The notes: generated from the letters alone by a model not told the origin. Positions 8,230 to 17,866 are shown, numbered from the stretch's first letter. The stretch is 64,000 nt of DNA from Betaproteobacteria bacterium (GCA_023266235.1 JAHFRL010000008.1:1-64000), one strand, 5' to 3'. Made by a program: numbers and translations.

Positions 8230-9845
8230 CGCCAACCATGGCCGCATTCAAATCCAGGCTCAAAACCGGCGCCGAGGAATTCAGGTCGGCGGCGGCGCAG
8301 ATGCGCGCGCAAGTCGATGACTTGCGGCAAAAGCTCGCGCTCGCCGGACAGGGTGGCGATACCGCGGCGCGCGAGCGGCACACCGCACGCGGCAAGCTCC
8401 TGGCGCGCGAGCGCATCAAGGCACTGCTCGATCCGGATGCGCCGTGGCTCGAGTTGTCGCCGCTCGCGGCATGGGACATGTACGACAACCAGGTGCCGGC
8501 CGCCGGCATCGTCACCGGCATCGGCCGCGTGATGGGCCGCGAATGCGTGGTGATCGCCAACGACGCGACGGTCAAGGGCGGCACTTACTTCCCGCTGACG
8601 GTGAAGAAGCACCTGCGCGCGCAGGAAATCGCGCAGGCGAACCGTCTGCCGTGCATCTACCTCGTCGATTCGGGCGGCGCGCACCTGCCCAGCCAGGACG
8701 AGGTATTTCCCGATCGCGACCACTTCGGGCGGATTTTCTACAACCAGGCCAACATGTCGGCGTCAGGCATTCCCCAGGTCGCGGTCGTGATGGGTTCGTG
8801 CACCGCGGGCGGCGCTTACGTACCGGCGATGTCGGACGAGACCATCATAGTCAAAAACCAGGGCACGATTTTTCTGGCCGGCCCGCCGCTGGTCAAAGCC
8901 GCGACCGGTGAAATCGTAACCGCCGAGGAGCTGGGCGGCGGCGACGTACATACCCGCACTTCCGGTGTTGCCGACCATCTTGCCGACAACGACGCCCACG
9001 CGCTCGAAATCGCACGCCGCGCCGTCGGTCACCTCAATCTCGTCAAGCCGGCGCCGCTCGACATGCGCGAGCCGCGAGATCCCGTACTTGATCCCGGCGA
9101 GATGTACGGCGTGATCCCGGTCAACACGCGGCAGCAGTTTGACGTGCGCGAGATCGTCGCGCGCATCGTCGATGGCTCCGAATTCGACGAATTCAAGGCG
9201 CGTTACGGCTCGACGCTCATCACCGCGTTCGCGCACATCGCGGGACACCCGGTCGGCATCGTCGCCAACAACGGCGTGCTGTTCTCCGAGTCGGCGCTCA
9301 AAGGCACGCATTTCATCGAGCTGTGCAGCCAGCGCGGCATCCCGCTGGTATTCCTGCAGAACATCACCGGCTTCATGGTCGGCAAGAAATACGAGGCCGG
9401 CGGAATCGCCAAGGACGGCGCCAAGATGGTGATGGCGGTCGCCTGCGCGCGCGTGCCGAAATTCACCGTCATCATCGGCGGCAGCTTCGGCGCGGGCAAC
9501 TACGGCATGTGCGGCCGCGCGTTCGACCCGCGCTTCGTGTGGATGTGGCCGAATGCGCGCATCTCGGTGATGGGCGGCGAGCAGGCGGCGAACGTGCTGG
9601 CGCAGGTCAGGCGCGAGGCGCTCGAGAAAAGCGGCAAAACGTGGAGCGAGGAAGACGAGCGCGCATTCAAAGCGCCGCTCCTCGAACAGTACGCACGGCA
9701 GAGCACCGCGTACTACGCGAGCGCCCGGCTGTGGGACGACGGTGTGATCGATCCGCTCGAGACGCGCAACGTGCTCGCGCTCGGGCTTTCCGCTGCGCTC
9801 AATGCGCCGATCGAGAAGACGACTTTCGGCGTGTTCAGGATGTAA
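8226..9845 (+). CDS. liuB: Methylcrotonyl-CoA carboxylase beta (carboxyltransferase) subunit
   Basis: Transfers CO2 from biotin to 3-methylcrotonyl-CoA, giving 3-methylglutaconyl-CoA. The 539-residue carboxyltransferase shows [37 protein letters not shown] and [19 protein letters not shown], and ends in FGVFRM as methylcrotonyl-CoA carboxylase beta subunits do. Two starts are possible: the ATG at 8226, overlapping the macro-domain stop, and the ATG at 8238 ([10 protein letters not shown]); neither has a strong ribosome site. The partner alpha subunit carrying biotin carboxylase and biotin (liuD) is not in this cluster. The accC/accB genes at 36-38 kb belong to acetyl-CoA carboxylase. Confidence 0.94.
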   Translation: MTPTMAAFKSRLKTGAEEFRSAAAQMRAQVDDLRQKLALAGQGGDTAARERHTARGKLLARERIKALLDPDAPWLELSPLAAWDMYDNQVPAAGIVTGIGRVMGRECVVIANDATVKGGTYFPLTVKKHLRAQEIAQANRLPCIYLVDSGGAHLPSQDEVFPDRDHFGRIFYNQANMSASGIPQVAVVMGSCTAGGAYVPAMSDETIIVKNQGTIFLAGPPLVKAATGEIVTAEELGGGDVHTRTSGVADHLADNDAHALEIARRAVGHLNLVKPAPLDMREPRDPVLDPGEMYGVIPVNTRQQFDVREIVARIVDGSEFDEFKARYGSTLITAFAHIAGHPVGIVANNGVLFSESALKGTHFIELCSQRGIPLVFLQNITGFMVGKKYEAGGIAKDGAKMVMAVACARVPKFTVIIGGSFGAGNYGMCGRAFDPRFVWMWPNARISVMGGEQAANVLAQVRREALEKSGKTWSEEDERAFKAPLLEQYARQSTAYYASARLWDDGVIDPLETRNVLALGLSAALNAPIEKTTFGVFRM

Positions 9846-10062
9846 GGCCTCGCCAACGAGTTTACAGAAGGCGCGGAGAGAAAAACAGGATCCTGAACTC
9901 TAAACCCAATACTTGAAACTGTTCATACAATCTGGGCCGGGCACACGGTTATAATGTGAGCCTCACCCTGCTGTGGGCGCTGCAAAGGGCATTACCTGAC
10001 GTCCATTGGACGTGCGTCTCTGCCGCAGTCAAACAACAACTCAAGCCAGGACTGGAACCAAC

Positions 10063-10881
10063 ATGACGCAGAAAGTGCTGTCGCATATCGACAAGGACGG
10101 CAACGCGACGATTTTGCTCAACCGTCCCGAGCTGCACAACGCATTCGACCCCGGGATGGGCGCGCAGATGATCACCACGCTCAGGCAGCTCGAGGCGAAC
10201 CCGAAAGTGCGCGCCGTGGTGCTGATGGGCCAGGGCAAGAGTTTCTGCGCCGGCGCCGACATCGAGCACATGCGCAAGAGCGCCAGGTTCACCCAGGAAC
10301 AAAACCGCAAGGCCGCGTATCAGACGGCGCAGATGTTCTACACGCTGTATACGCTGAAAAAACCCACCATTGCGCGCGTGCACGGCGCGGTGCACGGCGG
10401 CGGCGTCGGACTGGTCGCCGCGTGCGATATCGCAATCGGTTCGCGCGATGCGACATTCCGGTTCTCGGAAGTGCGGCTCGGCATCGTGCCCGCAATGATC
10501 AGCCCCTATGTCGTAGCGGCCATCGGCGAGCGTTACGCGCGGCGCTACTTTCTCTCCGGCGAGGAATTCGACTCGGCGGAGGCCTATCGCATCGGGTTGC
10601 TGCACGATCTCGTTGAACTCGAAAATCTGAATCCGGCGATCGGCCACATGCTGTCGCAACTGTATTGCGGCGGCCCGCAGGCAATCGTCGCCGCCAAAGC
10701 GCAAATCGGCAAAGTCGCGCACGCCAGCATCACCGAGGCCGTCGTCGAGGATACTGCGCGCACGATTGCCGAAATCCGCGCGACTGCCGAAGCGCAGGAG
10801 GGCCTGGGCGCATTCCTCGAGAAGCGCAAGGCGGCGTGGATCGAGCCCGCTTCGCAGAAAAAGACAAAAAAGAAAGGTTAA
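10063..10881 (+). CDS. liuC: Enoyl-CoA hydratase/isomerase, probable methylglutaconyl-CoA hydratase
   Basis: A 272-residue crotonase-fold protein. GKSFCAGADIEHM and VHGAVHGGGVGLVAACDIAI form the CoA-binding and oxyanion-hole region, and FSEVRLGIVPAMISPYVV carries the catalytic glutamate of hydratases. A lysine-rich tail ends the protein (KKTKKKG). Its place between liuB and the HMG-CoA lyase gene makes 3-methylglutaconyl-CoA hydration to HMG-CoA the likely reaction. The ATG at 10063 follows AGGA at 10048-10051. A 217-base gap separates it from liuB; that gap holds only a weak fragment resembling the intergenic repeats. Confidence 0.88.
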   Translation: MTQKVLSHIDKDGNATILLNRPELHNAFDPGMGAQMITTLRQLEANPKVRAVVLMGQGKSFCAGADIEHMRKSARFTQEQNRKAAYQTAQMFYTLYTLKKPTIARVHGAVHGGGVGLVAACDIAIGSRDATFRFSEVRLGIVPAMISPYVVAAIGERYARRYFLSGEEFDSAEAYRIGLLHDLVELENLNPAIGHMLSQLYCGGPQAIVAAKAQIGKVAHASITEAVVEDTARTIAEIRATAEAQEGLGAFLEKRKAAWIEPASQKKTKKKG

Positions 10882-11004
10882 CCGCCAAGGAAATACAGGC
10901 GAACAGTAAACGGTGAACGGGAAATGCATCAACGCCGTGGTGGCACGGGTTTGATACTTACTCTTGCTTTTCCTTTGCGTCCTTCGCGCCCTTTGCGTTG
11001 AGGC
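10879..11004. repeat. Intergenic inverted-repeat element (GGACGCAAA type), degenerate
   Basis: The short left arm AACCGCCAAGGAAA (10880-10893) is matched by a longer right arm at 10965-11004 (TTTTCCTTTGCGTCCTTCGC followed by GCCCTTTGCGTTGAGG), which reads as the reverse complement of the GGACGCAAA repeat. It fills the liuC-liuE gap, where liuD might be expected. Confidence 0.65.
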
Positions 11005-11009
11005 TTTAA

Positions 11010-11921
11010 ATGAACATACCGAAAAAAGTGAAGATGGTCGAAGTCGGGCCGCGCGACGGACTGCAGAACGAAGCCGAGACCGTGCCGACCTCGGTCAAGA
11101 TCGAGTTGATCGACCGCCTGACCGATGCCGGCCTGCCGGTGATCGAGGCGACCGCGTTCGTGTCGCCGAAGTGGGTGCCGCAGATGGCCGACAACGCCGA
11201 GGTAATGGCCGGCATCCGTCGCAAACCCGGTGTCGGCTATCCGGTGCTGGTGCCGAACCGCCAAGGGCTCGACGCCGCGATCGCCGCCGGCTGCGACGAA
11301 GTCGTCGTATTCGGCGCCGCGACCGAAGCGTTCTCGAAGCGCAATACCAACTGCACCATCGCCGAGGGCCTCGCGCGCTTTTCCGAGGTGTGCGCCGAGG
11401 CGCTCGCCCAAGGCCTCAAGGTACGCGGCGACATTTCGGTGTGCCTCGGCTGCCCGTACGAGGGCGAAGTCAGGCCGGAGCAGGTGACGCGCGTCGCGCG
11501 CGAACTTTTTGCGATGGGCTGCTACGAAATCACCATTGCCGACACCATCGGCGTCGGCACGCCGGGCAAGACCCGCGCGGTGATCGAGGACGTCGCGAAA
11601 TATGTCCCGGTCGAGAAGCTCGCCGGGCATTTCCACGACACCTACGGCCAGGCGCTCGCCAATACGCTCGCCGCGCTCGAGTGCGGTGTCGCCACGTTCG
11701 ACAGTTCGGTCGCCGGGCTCGGCGGCTGCCCGTACGCGAAAGGCGCGACCGGCAACGTCGCGAGCGAAGACGTGCTCTACATGCTCGACGGCCTCGGCAT
11801 CGAAACCGGCGTCGACATGCGCAAACTGATCGCCGCCGGCGAATTCATCTGCGGCGCGCTCGGCCGGCCGACGCTGTCGCGCGCAGCGCGCGCGATTGCC
11901 GCCAAGGCCAAGACCGCGTGA
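11010..11921 (+). CDS. liuE: Hydroxymethylglutaryl-CoA lyase
   Basis: Cleaves HMG-CoA to acetoacetate and acetyl-CoA, the last step of the leucine branch. The 303-residue TIM-barrel protein starts with VEVGPRDGLQNE (metal and substrate binding) and has HFHDTYGQALANT with metal-ligand histidines. The flexible catalytic loop GGCPYAKGATGNVASED places the conserved Cys at about residue 240. Its stop codon overlaps the next start by one base (TGATG), indicating translational coupling with the DUF1289 ORF. Confidence 0.95.
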   Translation: MNIPKKVKMVEVGPRDGLQNEAETVPTSVKIELIDRLTDAGLPVIEATAFVSPKWVPQMADNAEVMAGIRRKPGVGYPVLVPNRQGLDAAIAAGCDEVVVFGAATEAFSKRNTNCTIAEGLARFSEVCAEALAQGLKVRGDISVCLGCPYEGEVRPEQVTRVARELFAMGCYEITIADTIGVGTPGKTRAVIEDVAKYVPVEKLAGHFHDTYGQALANTLAALECGVATFDSSVAGLGGCPYAKGATGNVASEDVLYMLDGLGIETGVDMRKLIAAGEFICGALGRPTLSRAARAIAAKAKTA

Positions 11922-12688
11922 TGAGCGGCGACGTCGCTTCGCCGTGCATCAACCTCTGCGTGATGGACGACGCGCGCGGCGTGTGCCGCGGCTGCGCGCG
12001 CACGCTCGACGAGATCGCCAACTGGGTGAGCTACACCCGCACCGAAAAACTTGCCATACTGGAGCAGGTTGCGCAGCGCCAAGCTGCCGCTGACGAAACC
12101 CGGACCGCATTACCCGCATCAACAGGAGCCAAGACCATGCCGCTGCCGTCGCCCGCGTCCCGCACGCTGATGCATAACCGCACCATCGAGTGCCGCGGTT
12201 ACGAGCGTGCCGACGGGTTGTGGGACATTGAAGGACACCTCGTCGACGCCAAGACCTACGCCACGACTGCGCGCGACACCGGCCGGCCGCGTGAGCCCGG
12301 CGAGCCGGTGCATAACATGTGGCTGCGGCTCACCATCGATCTCGACATGAAGATTCACGACGCCGAAGCGGTCACCGACGATGGGCCGTATGCGCTTTGC
12401 GGCGCGATCACGCCCAACTTCAAAGCGTTGCAAGGCGTCACTATCGGCCCCGGCTGGCGCAAGAAAACGCTCGCATTACTGGGCGGCATCAAAGGGTGCA
12501 CGCACCTGGTCGAGCTGCTCGGGCCGCTCGGCACCACCGCGTTCCAGGCCACCGGCCGCGCGCGCGACAAACACAACGCCGGCAAACCAAGCACAAAAAA
12601 ACCCTATCAGTTGAATGCCTGCCATATTTACCAGGACGACGGCCCGGCAGTCAAAGAGCGCTGGCCGAAGTATTACACCGGGAAGTAA
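11921..12688 (+). CDS. DUF1289-DUF2889 ORF (fusion, with a strong internal start)
   Basis: One 255-residue reading frame holds two domains. Residues 1-55 are a DUF1289 zinc-binding-like module (SPCINLCVMDDARGVCRGCART, four cysteines, here in two pieces: SPCINLC and CRGCART). From residue 73 there is a DUF2889 domain (MHNRTIECRGYERADGLWDI, later CGAITPNF and GCTHLVELLGPLGTTAF). No stop separates them. A perfect AGGAG at 12124-12128 lies eight bases before an in-frame ATG at 12137, so a separate 183-residue DUF2889 protein is probably also made, or is the main product. Neither domain has an established function. It overlaps liuE by one base and ends the operon. Confidence 0.8.
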   Translation: MSGDVASPCINLCVMDDARGVCRGCARTLDEIANWVSYTRTEKLAILEQVAQRQAAADETRTALPASTGAKTMPLPSPASRTLMHNRTIECRGYERADGLWDIEGHLVDAKTYATTARDTGRPREPGEPVHNMWLRLTIDLDMKIHDAEAVTDDGPYALCGAITPNFKALQGVTIGPGWRKKTLALLGGIKGCTHLVELLGPLGTTAFQATGRARDKHNAGKPSTKKPYQLNACHIYQDDGPAVKERWPKYYTGK

Positions 12689-12703
12689 CTGCCGCGAATT
12701 GGC

Positions 12704-13927
12704 TCAGGCCGGGCGTCGCGTGTAAAGCCAGCGCGCCACCGGCGCGAACACGCCGAAAATCCCGATGCTCGCGAACGCGAGCCCCCACGCGACCCGACTC
12801 TGGTTGCCGCCGGCGAGATCGAGCACCACGCCGAACACCAGCGGCGCGAGAAACGCCGCGGTGAATCCTGAAAAGGAATAGACCGCCATTGTGGCGCCGC
12901 GCCGTGCGGGCGCCGCTGCCGCGATCACGCCTGAGGTGAGCGCCGCCGAGTCGCCGAGCATGCACGCGTAGTGCACGCACATGAGCAGAAACACCACGAA
13001 CCACGGCCACGCCGCAGTGAAGCCGACCCCGCACGCGAGCAGCCCCGAGGCGCTCATGAACAGGAAAATAATGCGCGTGCGGCCGAAGCGCAGCGCGAGC
13101 TCGTTGCCGCTCACGCTGAAGACCGGCCCCAGCAAGTTGATCATCGCCGCCAGCGTCGCCGCCGCAAGCGGCAGCCCCGCGCCTTCCGCCTGCAGGCTGC
13201 CGCAAAACACGAGAAATGCCACCATCCACGAGCGCTGGCCGAACAGCTCGTAGTTGTGCAGCGAATAGCCGAGCACGTAGAGCCGCGTGGCGCGGTCCCT
13301 GAGCACCGGCCGGAAATCGAGCAGCGCCGGCGCCTGCTCGTGCGCCGCGTGGCTGCGCCCCTGCGGCATCGTGCGCATCACCAGCAAGGCGGCGAGCACC
13401 GGACCGATCGCGCCGAACGCGAATGCCCACTGCCACCCGAACAGCGCGCCGAGCTTGCCGCTCGCCAGGATCGACACGCTCGAGCCGAAGCCGAAGCCCG
13501 CGGTATAAAAGGCGGTCGCGCGCGACTGCGCCTTACCCTCAAGGTGGTCGGTGAGCGTCTTCAGGCCCGGCATGTAAGTGCCGGCGAGCCCGGCGCCGAT
13601 CAGGAACTGGAAAAACAACGCGTTCCACAAGCCGTTTGCGAACCACGCGAAGCCCGCCGCGCCGAGCGCCGACAGCATGCACGCAAACAGATAAACGCGG
13701 CGCGAATCGATGCGGTCGGTGAGGCTCGTCAGCACCGGCACCGCGAGCATGTAGCCCGTGTAGAACACGCCGCTGATGAGCCCCGCTTCGGAGTTGTTGA
13801 GCCCCCACTCTTTCATCAGCACCGGCAGCAGCGTGGTAAAGCACGCGAAGCCGGTCATGCTCAGCGCCTCGGCGACGCACATCAGCGCCGTCAGCCGGAT
13901 GGCCGACTGTTGCATGGCGGCGGCCAT
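12704..13927 (-). CDS. MFS transporter
   Basis: A 407-residue major facilitator with about 12 hydrophobic segments. The first runs through ALSMTGFACFTTLLPVLM, the inter-helix loop motif reads LTDRIDSRRVYLFA, and the C-terminal half repeats the pattern with ALRFGRTRIIFLF. The substrate cannot be told from sequence. It starts 31 bases after the FAD oxidoreductase gene on the same strand, so the two probably form an operon. The ATG at 13927 is chosen because upstream in-frame sequence is not membrane-protein-like; there is no clear ribosome site. Confidence 0.85.
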   Translation of the reverse strand: MAAAMQQSAIRLTALMCVAEALSMTGFACFTTLLPVLMKEWGLNNSEAGLISGVFYTGYMLAVPVLTSLTDRIDSRRVYLFACMLSALGAAGFAWFANGLWNALFFQFLIGAGLAGTYMPGLKTLTDHLEGKAQSRATAFYTAGFGFGSSVSILASGKLGALFGWQWAFAFGAIGPVLAALLVMRTMPQGRSHAAHEQAPALLDFRPVLRDRATRLYVLGYSLHNYELFGQRSWMVAFLVFCGSLQAEGAGLPLAAATLAAMINLLGPVFSVSGNELALRFGRTRIIFLFMSASGLLACGVGFTAAWPWFVVFLLMCVHYACMLGDSAALTSGVIAAAAPARRGATMAVYSFSGFTAAFLAPLVFGVVLDLAGGNQSRVAWGLAFASIGIFGVFAPVARWLYTRRPA

Positions 13928-13958
13928 TACACCGCGCCCGCCGCGGGAATGGCCGCCG

Positions 13959-15569
13959 TCAATCGCATTTACCGCGCCGGAAGTCGCGCAGAATTTCCCG
14001 GGCGGCATTGTGCCCGGGCATGCCCGACACGCCGCCGCCCGGATGCGTGCCCGACCCGCACATGTAAAGCCGCGCGAGCGGACCGCGATAAGCGGCGTAA
14101 CCGAGCACCGGGCGCGCGCTGTAGAGCTGATCGAGCGTCAAGGCGCCGTGAAAGATGTCGCCGCCGACGAGACCGAACTCGCGCTCGAGATCGAGCGGCG
14201 ACAGCACCATGCGGCCGAGCACGCTCGCCTTGAAGTTCGGCGCATAGCGGTTGACGGCATCGATCACGAGATCGGCGGCCTGTTCCTTGACGTCGTCCCA
14301 GCTTTTTCCATCCGGCAGATCGTAGCTGAAATGCTGGCAGAACAGGCTCGCGACGTGCTTGCCCGGCGGCGCGAGCGTGGCATCGACGGTGCTGGGGATC
14401 AGCATTTCCATCACCGGCGCGCGTGACCAGCCATACGTGCGAGCATCGAAATAGGCGCGCTCCATATAAGCGAGCGACGGCGCGAGGATGATGCCGGATT
14501 GGTGATGCACCTGCACGTCTCGCCCCGGCTGCGCGCTGAAGTCGGGCAGCTCGGCCAGCGCGACGTTGATGCGCAACGTCGCCGAACCGCATTTGAAGTT
14601 GCGGATGCGCGCGACAAAATCGGCGTCGAGCTCGCGTGTGTCGATCAGTTTGAGGAAAAGCAGCCTGGGGTTGAGATTCGATACCACGCAACGCGCCTCG
14701 ATCTCAGTGCCATCGGCGAGGACCGCGGCACGCGCCACGCCATCATTGATAGCCACCCGGGCAACTTCAGCGCACGTTGTGATCTCAACGCCGCGCGCGC
14801 GCGCCTCTGCCGCCATCGCCTGCGTGATCGCACCCATGCCGCCGACCGCGTGACCCCATACGCCTTTCCTGCCGTTGACCTCACCGAACGCGTGATGCAG
14901 CAGCACATAGCCCGACCCCGGCGTGTACGGGCTCGCGAAGTTGCCGACGATCGCGTCGAAACCGAACGCGGCCTTGAGCGCATCCGATTCAAACCACGCA
15001 TCGAGCATCTGCCCCGCGCTTTTGGTGAAGAGATCGAGCACATCGCGTCGCGCCGCCATATCGAGACGCCGCATGCGGCTTCCCGCGACAAGCGCAGCCA
15101 GCGCGTCGCGCAAGCCGCCGCCGACGTTAGGCGGTGTTTCGAGCGCAAGCCCGCGCAGCACGTCCGCGACGCGCTCGAGCATCGCGTAATAGCGCGGCAA
15201 CGCAGCCGCATCGCGCGGCGAGAATCTTGTAACCTCACGCTGCGTCGCGGCGGGCGTCGGTCCGATTTTCAGATAACGGCCGTCGGGCAGCGGCAGAAAG
15301 TTCGAGACCGGCCGCTCGAGGATGATCAGCCCGTGCTCGTGCAGGTTGAGATCGCGGATGATTTGCGGGTGCAGCAGGCTGACCGTGTAGCTCGCGGTCG
15401 AATTGCGGAAGCCGGGAAGAAATTCCTCCGTGACGGCGGCACCGCCAACCACGGCGCGGCGCTCGAGCACGCGCACTTTGAGTCCGGTGCCAGCGAGATA
15501 GCACGCGCAGACGAGGCCGTTATGGCCGCCGCCGACGATAACGGCGTCGTATTTCTTCGATGAAGGCAT
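13959..15569 (-). CDS. PYROXD2/phytoene-desaturase-like FAD-dependent oxidoreductase
   Basis: A 536-residue flavoprotein with the N-terminal dinucleotide-binding motif VIVGGGHNGLVCACYLAGTG followed by VRVLERRAVVGGAAVTEE, and a C-terminal FAD motif with LARLYMCGSGTHPGGGVSGM and PGHNAARE. The overall plan matches the CrtI-related NAD(P)/FAD oxidoreductases called PYROXD2-like; no carotenoid genes are nearby, so carotenoid desaturation is unlikely. It is coupled to the MFS transporter downstream, which suggests uptake or export of its substrate or product, but nothing identifies that compound. Confidence 0.85.
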   Translation of the reverse strand: MPSSKKYDAVIVGGGHNGLVCACYLAGTGLKVRVLERRAVVGGAAVTEEFLPGFRNSTASYTVSLLHPQIIRDLNLHEHGLIILERPVSNFLPLPDGRYLKIGPTPAATQREVTRFSPRDAAALPRYYAMLERVADVLRGLALETPPNVGGGLRDALAALVAGSRMRRLDMAARRDVLDLFTKSAGQMLDAWFESDALKAAFGFDAIVGNFASPYTPGSGYVLLHHAFGEVNGRKGVWGHAVGGMGAITQAMAAEARARGVEITTCAEVARVAINDGVARAAVLADGTEIEARCVVSNLNPRLLFLKLIDTRELDADFVARIRNFKCGSATLRINVALAELPDFSAQPGRDVQVHHQSGIILAPSLAYMERAYFDARTYGWSRAPVMEMLIPSTVDATLAPPGKHVASLFCQHFSYDLPDGKSWDDVKEQAADLVIDAVNRYAPNFKASVLGRMVLSPLDLEREFGLVGGDIFHGALTLDQLYSARPVLGYAAYRGPLARLYMCGSGTHPGGGVSGMPGHNAAREILRDFRRGKCD

Positions 15570-15660
15570 TAATCGGAATGATACTTGGTGCGCGGCCGCA
15601 CGGCGATATTACGCACGGTGCGGAGCACCAGACGCCGCGCGTCATGCGGCGCGTCCCTGC

Positions 15661-17301
15661 TTATTGCTGCGTGTAAGCCGTCAATTCCTGACGCTCGTTG
15701 TTTAGAACTTTGCCGCTTGAGTGCTTACGCTTGATCTCGTTCGCTACTACGCGTCTGATCCCTGGCGAGACCCAATACGTGTTTTGCAAATTAAGGCTGC
15801 CCCCCTTCGCGAGATTCGTCCAGCCCTGCCCTTCGACGCGGTAGGCGTCGAAGGTTCCGGCGGGCACCACCACTTGTTCGCGTGCCACGACTTTGAACTC
15901 GTAATCGGTCTCGTTCGTTAAACCGCCGGGCGTGATTACCTTGAAACGGGTTGTCCACTTCTTGCCCACGCTGTACTCGGGGATGAAAAACTGGGCGCCC
16001 GAGTAACGGTTTCCATTTGGCAATTTGGCAATATTTCCGAACAAATCCGTTATGAGAACACCCTTGTTGAATATGACTTCGTTGTCGGTTATCTCGGTCA
16101 CCACGTTCCTGAAGTTCCGCGTCTCGAGTTTTGTATACAGATCGAGCTCGCGATAGCTGTAACTGTCGCCGATCTTGAAATTGGTGTCGACGCGCGCGGT
16201 GCCTTTGGTGAACGGGTTCGCCGCCGCGGAAACGGCCTCGATCTTCTTTTCGCCCTGCCGCGCCAGCACCCGGTCGAGCTGGAACTGCGCGAGCTCGGAG
16301 TAACGCCCGCTCGGGTTCTTGCGCAAGTACTCCTCGAGCGGTCCCGGCGCCTTCGCGTCCCTGATCTTTTCCCAGACCGCAAGTTCCTCGTTGAACGCCT
16401 TCTCGATCTCCGCCTCCGAGAGCTTCTTGATGTGCGCGGGCGGCAGGAAATAGAAGTCCTCCTCGAGCGAGGTGCTCTCCCACGGGATCTGCTGACCTTC
16501 CGACTTGCGCCGCACGTTCAACCGCACGCGCTTGAACACGTCCTCGATCTTGGCTTCGGGGACCTTGATCTCGCGCAGCAGGTTTTCAGTGTAAAGTCCG
16601 TTCGCGCCGTCGCCGTCACCGGCCGTATTGCCGGGTGAGGTGGCATAGGCCAGCAACGAACCCGGCGGCGCGTCGAACTGCGAGAGCCCTTTCTGCTGGC
16701 TACGCACCTTGGTGCCGAACGGGTTGTCGCGGCAGGCGTCGAGAATGATCACGTTCATTGGGTTCTGCGCCTTGATCAATCCTTCCAGCAGCGAGTTGAG
16801 TTCGACCGTCTTCGCCTGCATGTCCTCGACCTTCTCGATGATGGCATCGATCGGGATCAGGTAATTCTTCCACGCGAGCTGCGCGCCGTGGCCGGCGTAG
16901 TAGAACATGCCAACGCCTTTCTTCTTGGCGAGCTCCCCGCCGAAAGCACGAATCGCCTCGATCATGTCGTTCCTGCCGGCGTCGAGCTTGAGGTTGACCT
17001 GGAAGCCCAGTTGCTGCAATTCGCCCGCGATCCCCTTGGCATCGTTGCCGGGATTCTTGAGCGGCGCTTCCACGTATTTGGTATTGCCGATTACCAGCGC
17101 TACCCGTGGCAGCGCATTGAGTGTCGACTGCGATTGCGCGCCCACGCGCGGAACCCACAACGGCAGCGCCGAGGAAGACGCCAGCGCTCCAGCCTGGATC
17201 AGCCAGCGGCGGCGTGCATTCGAAGCGGGTGCGGACGGAAACGGCGCAGACCGGACGGGTGGACGCTTGTTGCGGGCTGACCCTTTGCTGTTATCGCTCA
17301 T
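15661..17301 (-). CDS. Exported caspase-family (C14/metacaspase-like) protease
   Basis: A 546-residue protein. A twin-arginine-like signal (residues 30-55, RRRWLIQAGALASSSALP) is followed by a caspase p20 domain starting VALVIGNTKY. The catalytic dyad is intact: His138 in YYAGHGAQ and Cys190 in ILDACRDNPF. After the protease domain (to about residue 270, YFLPPAHI) comes a helical charged segment (KKLSEAEIEKAFNEELAVWE, LEEYLRKNPSGRYSELAQFQ) and a beta-rich C-terminal region with no motif I recognise (about 380-546). Bacterial members usually cleave after basic residues; the target is unknown. It is transcribed alone, with no adjacent EAD, GSDM or TPR partner gene. Confidence 0.88.
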   Translation of the reverse strand: MSDNSKGSARNKRPPVRSAPFPSAPASNARRRWLIQAGALASSSALPLWVPRVGAQSQSTLNALPRVALVIGNTKYVEAPLKNPGNDAKGIAGELQQLGFQVNLKLDAGRNDMIEAIRAFGGELAKKKGVGMFYYAGHGAQLAWKNYLIPIDAIIEKVEDMQAKTVELNSLLEGLIKAQNPMNVIILDACRDNPFGTKVRSQQKGLSQFDAPPGSLLAYATSPGNTAGDGDGANGLYTENLLREIKVPEAKIEDVFKRVRLNVRRKSEGQQIPWESTSLEEDFYFLPPAHIKKLSEAEIEKAFNEELAVWEKIRDAKAPGPLEEYLRKNPSGRYSELAQFQLDRVLARQGEKKIEAVSAAANPFTKGTARVDTNFKIGDSYSYRELDLYTKLETRNFRNVVTEITDNEVIFNKGVLITDLFGNIAKLPNGNRYSGAQFFIPEYSVGKKWTTRFKVITPGGLTNETDYEFKVVAREQVVVPAGTFDAYRVEGQGWTNLAKGGSLNLQNTYWVSPGIRRVVANEIKRKHSSGKVLNNERQELTAYTQQ

Positions 17302-17620
17302 GAAGCTATCCCTCTACGTGTTCGATCGGCTCGATGCAAAACCTCCGGTCGGCGGGTTGCAGATTAATTTTGGCGTGTTCCCGTTGTCAAGCGCCGTGAG
17401 CCGGGAACCGCGCCCTCATTGCGCCCCGGCTGCGGATGGAGTTACTGAAAATTTGCGCTTTGGCGCGGGGAGAATTATGGCGCGCCGGAGGGGATAAAGG
17501 TGGGCACTGGCGCGAGGTCATTGCAATCGGGTATACGTTCTGAAACGGCAAAATCACGCGTTACCCTGCTTCGTCAGGGAATGGTTGCAATAATGCCATT
17601 TTTGTGCCAATCTGGATACC
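17302..17620. other. Intergenic region, no gene seen
   Basis: This 319-base gap separates the divergent caspase-like and antitoxin genes, so it must hold both promoters. I see no tRNA, repeat or convincing hairpin. Near its right end the sequence becomes A/T-richer (TTGCAATAATGCCATTTTTG at about 17586-17605), a plausible promoter for the toxin-antitoxin operon, without a clear consensus. Confidence 0.5.
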
Positions 17621-17866
17621 ATGAAAGCCACACTTGATGCTGCCGGCCGAATCGTCGTGCCGAAGCCGCTGCGACAGGCCCTGGGCCTCAAACCGGGTCA
17701 GCCGCTGGAGATCTGGGCGGGCGACGGACGCCTAGAGATTGAGATCGCCCCAACCCCGATGCAGCTGAAGAAGCGGGGGAAAGGGGTAGTTGCCGTCCCG
17801 GACGCGCAACTGCCCGCTCTCACCGCCGAACAGGTCCGCGATACGTTGGAGCGCGTGCGTCGTTGA
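17621..17866 (+). CDS. AbrB/MazE-type (SpoVT-AbrB) antitoxin, VapB-like
   Basis: An 81-residue protein whose N-terminal half is a swapped-hairpin AbrB domain (MKATLDAAGRIVVPKPLRQA followed by LGLKPGQPLEIW). The C-terminal tail (about 45-81) should wrap the toxin. It precedes a PIN-domain toxin gene with a four-base overlap (TTGA), the standard VapBC layout. It would neutralise the RNase and repress its own promoter. Confidence 0.9.
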   Translation: MKATLDAAGRIVVPKPLRQALGLKPGQPLEIWAGDGRLEIEIAPTPMQLKKRGKGVVAVPDAQLPALTAEQVRDTLERVRR

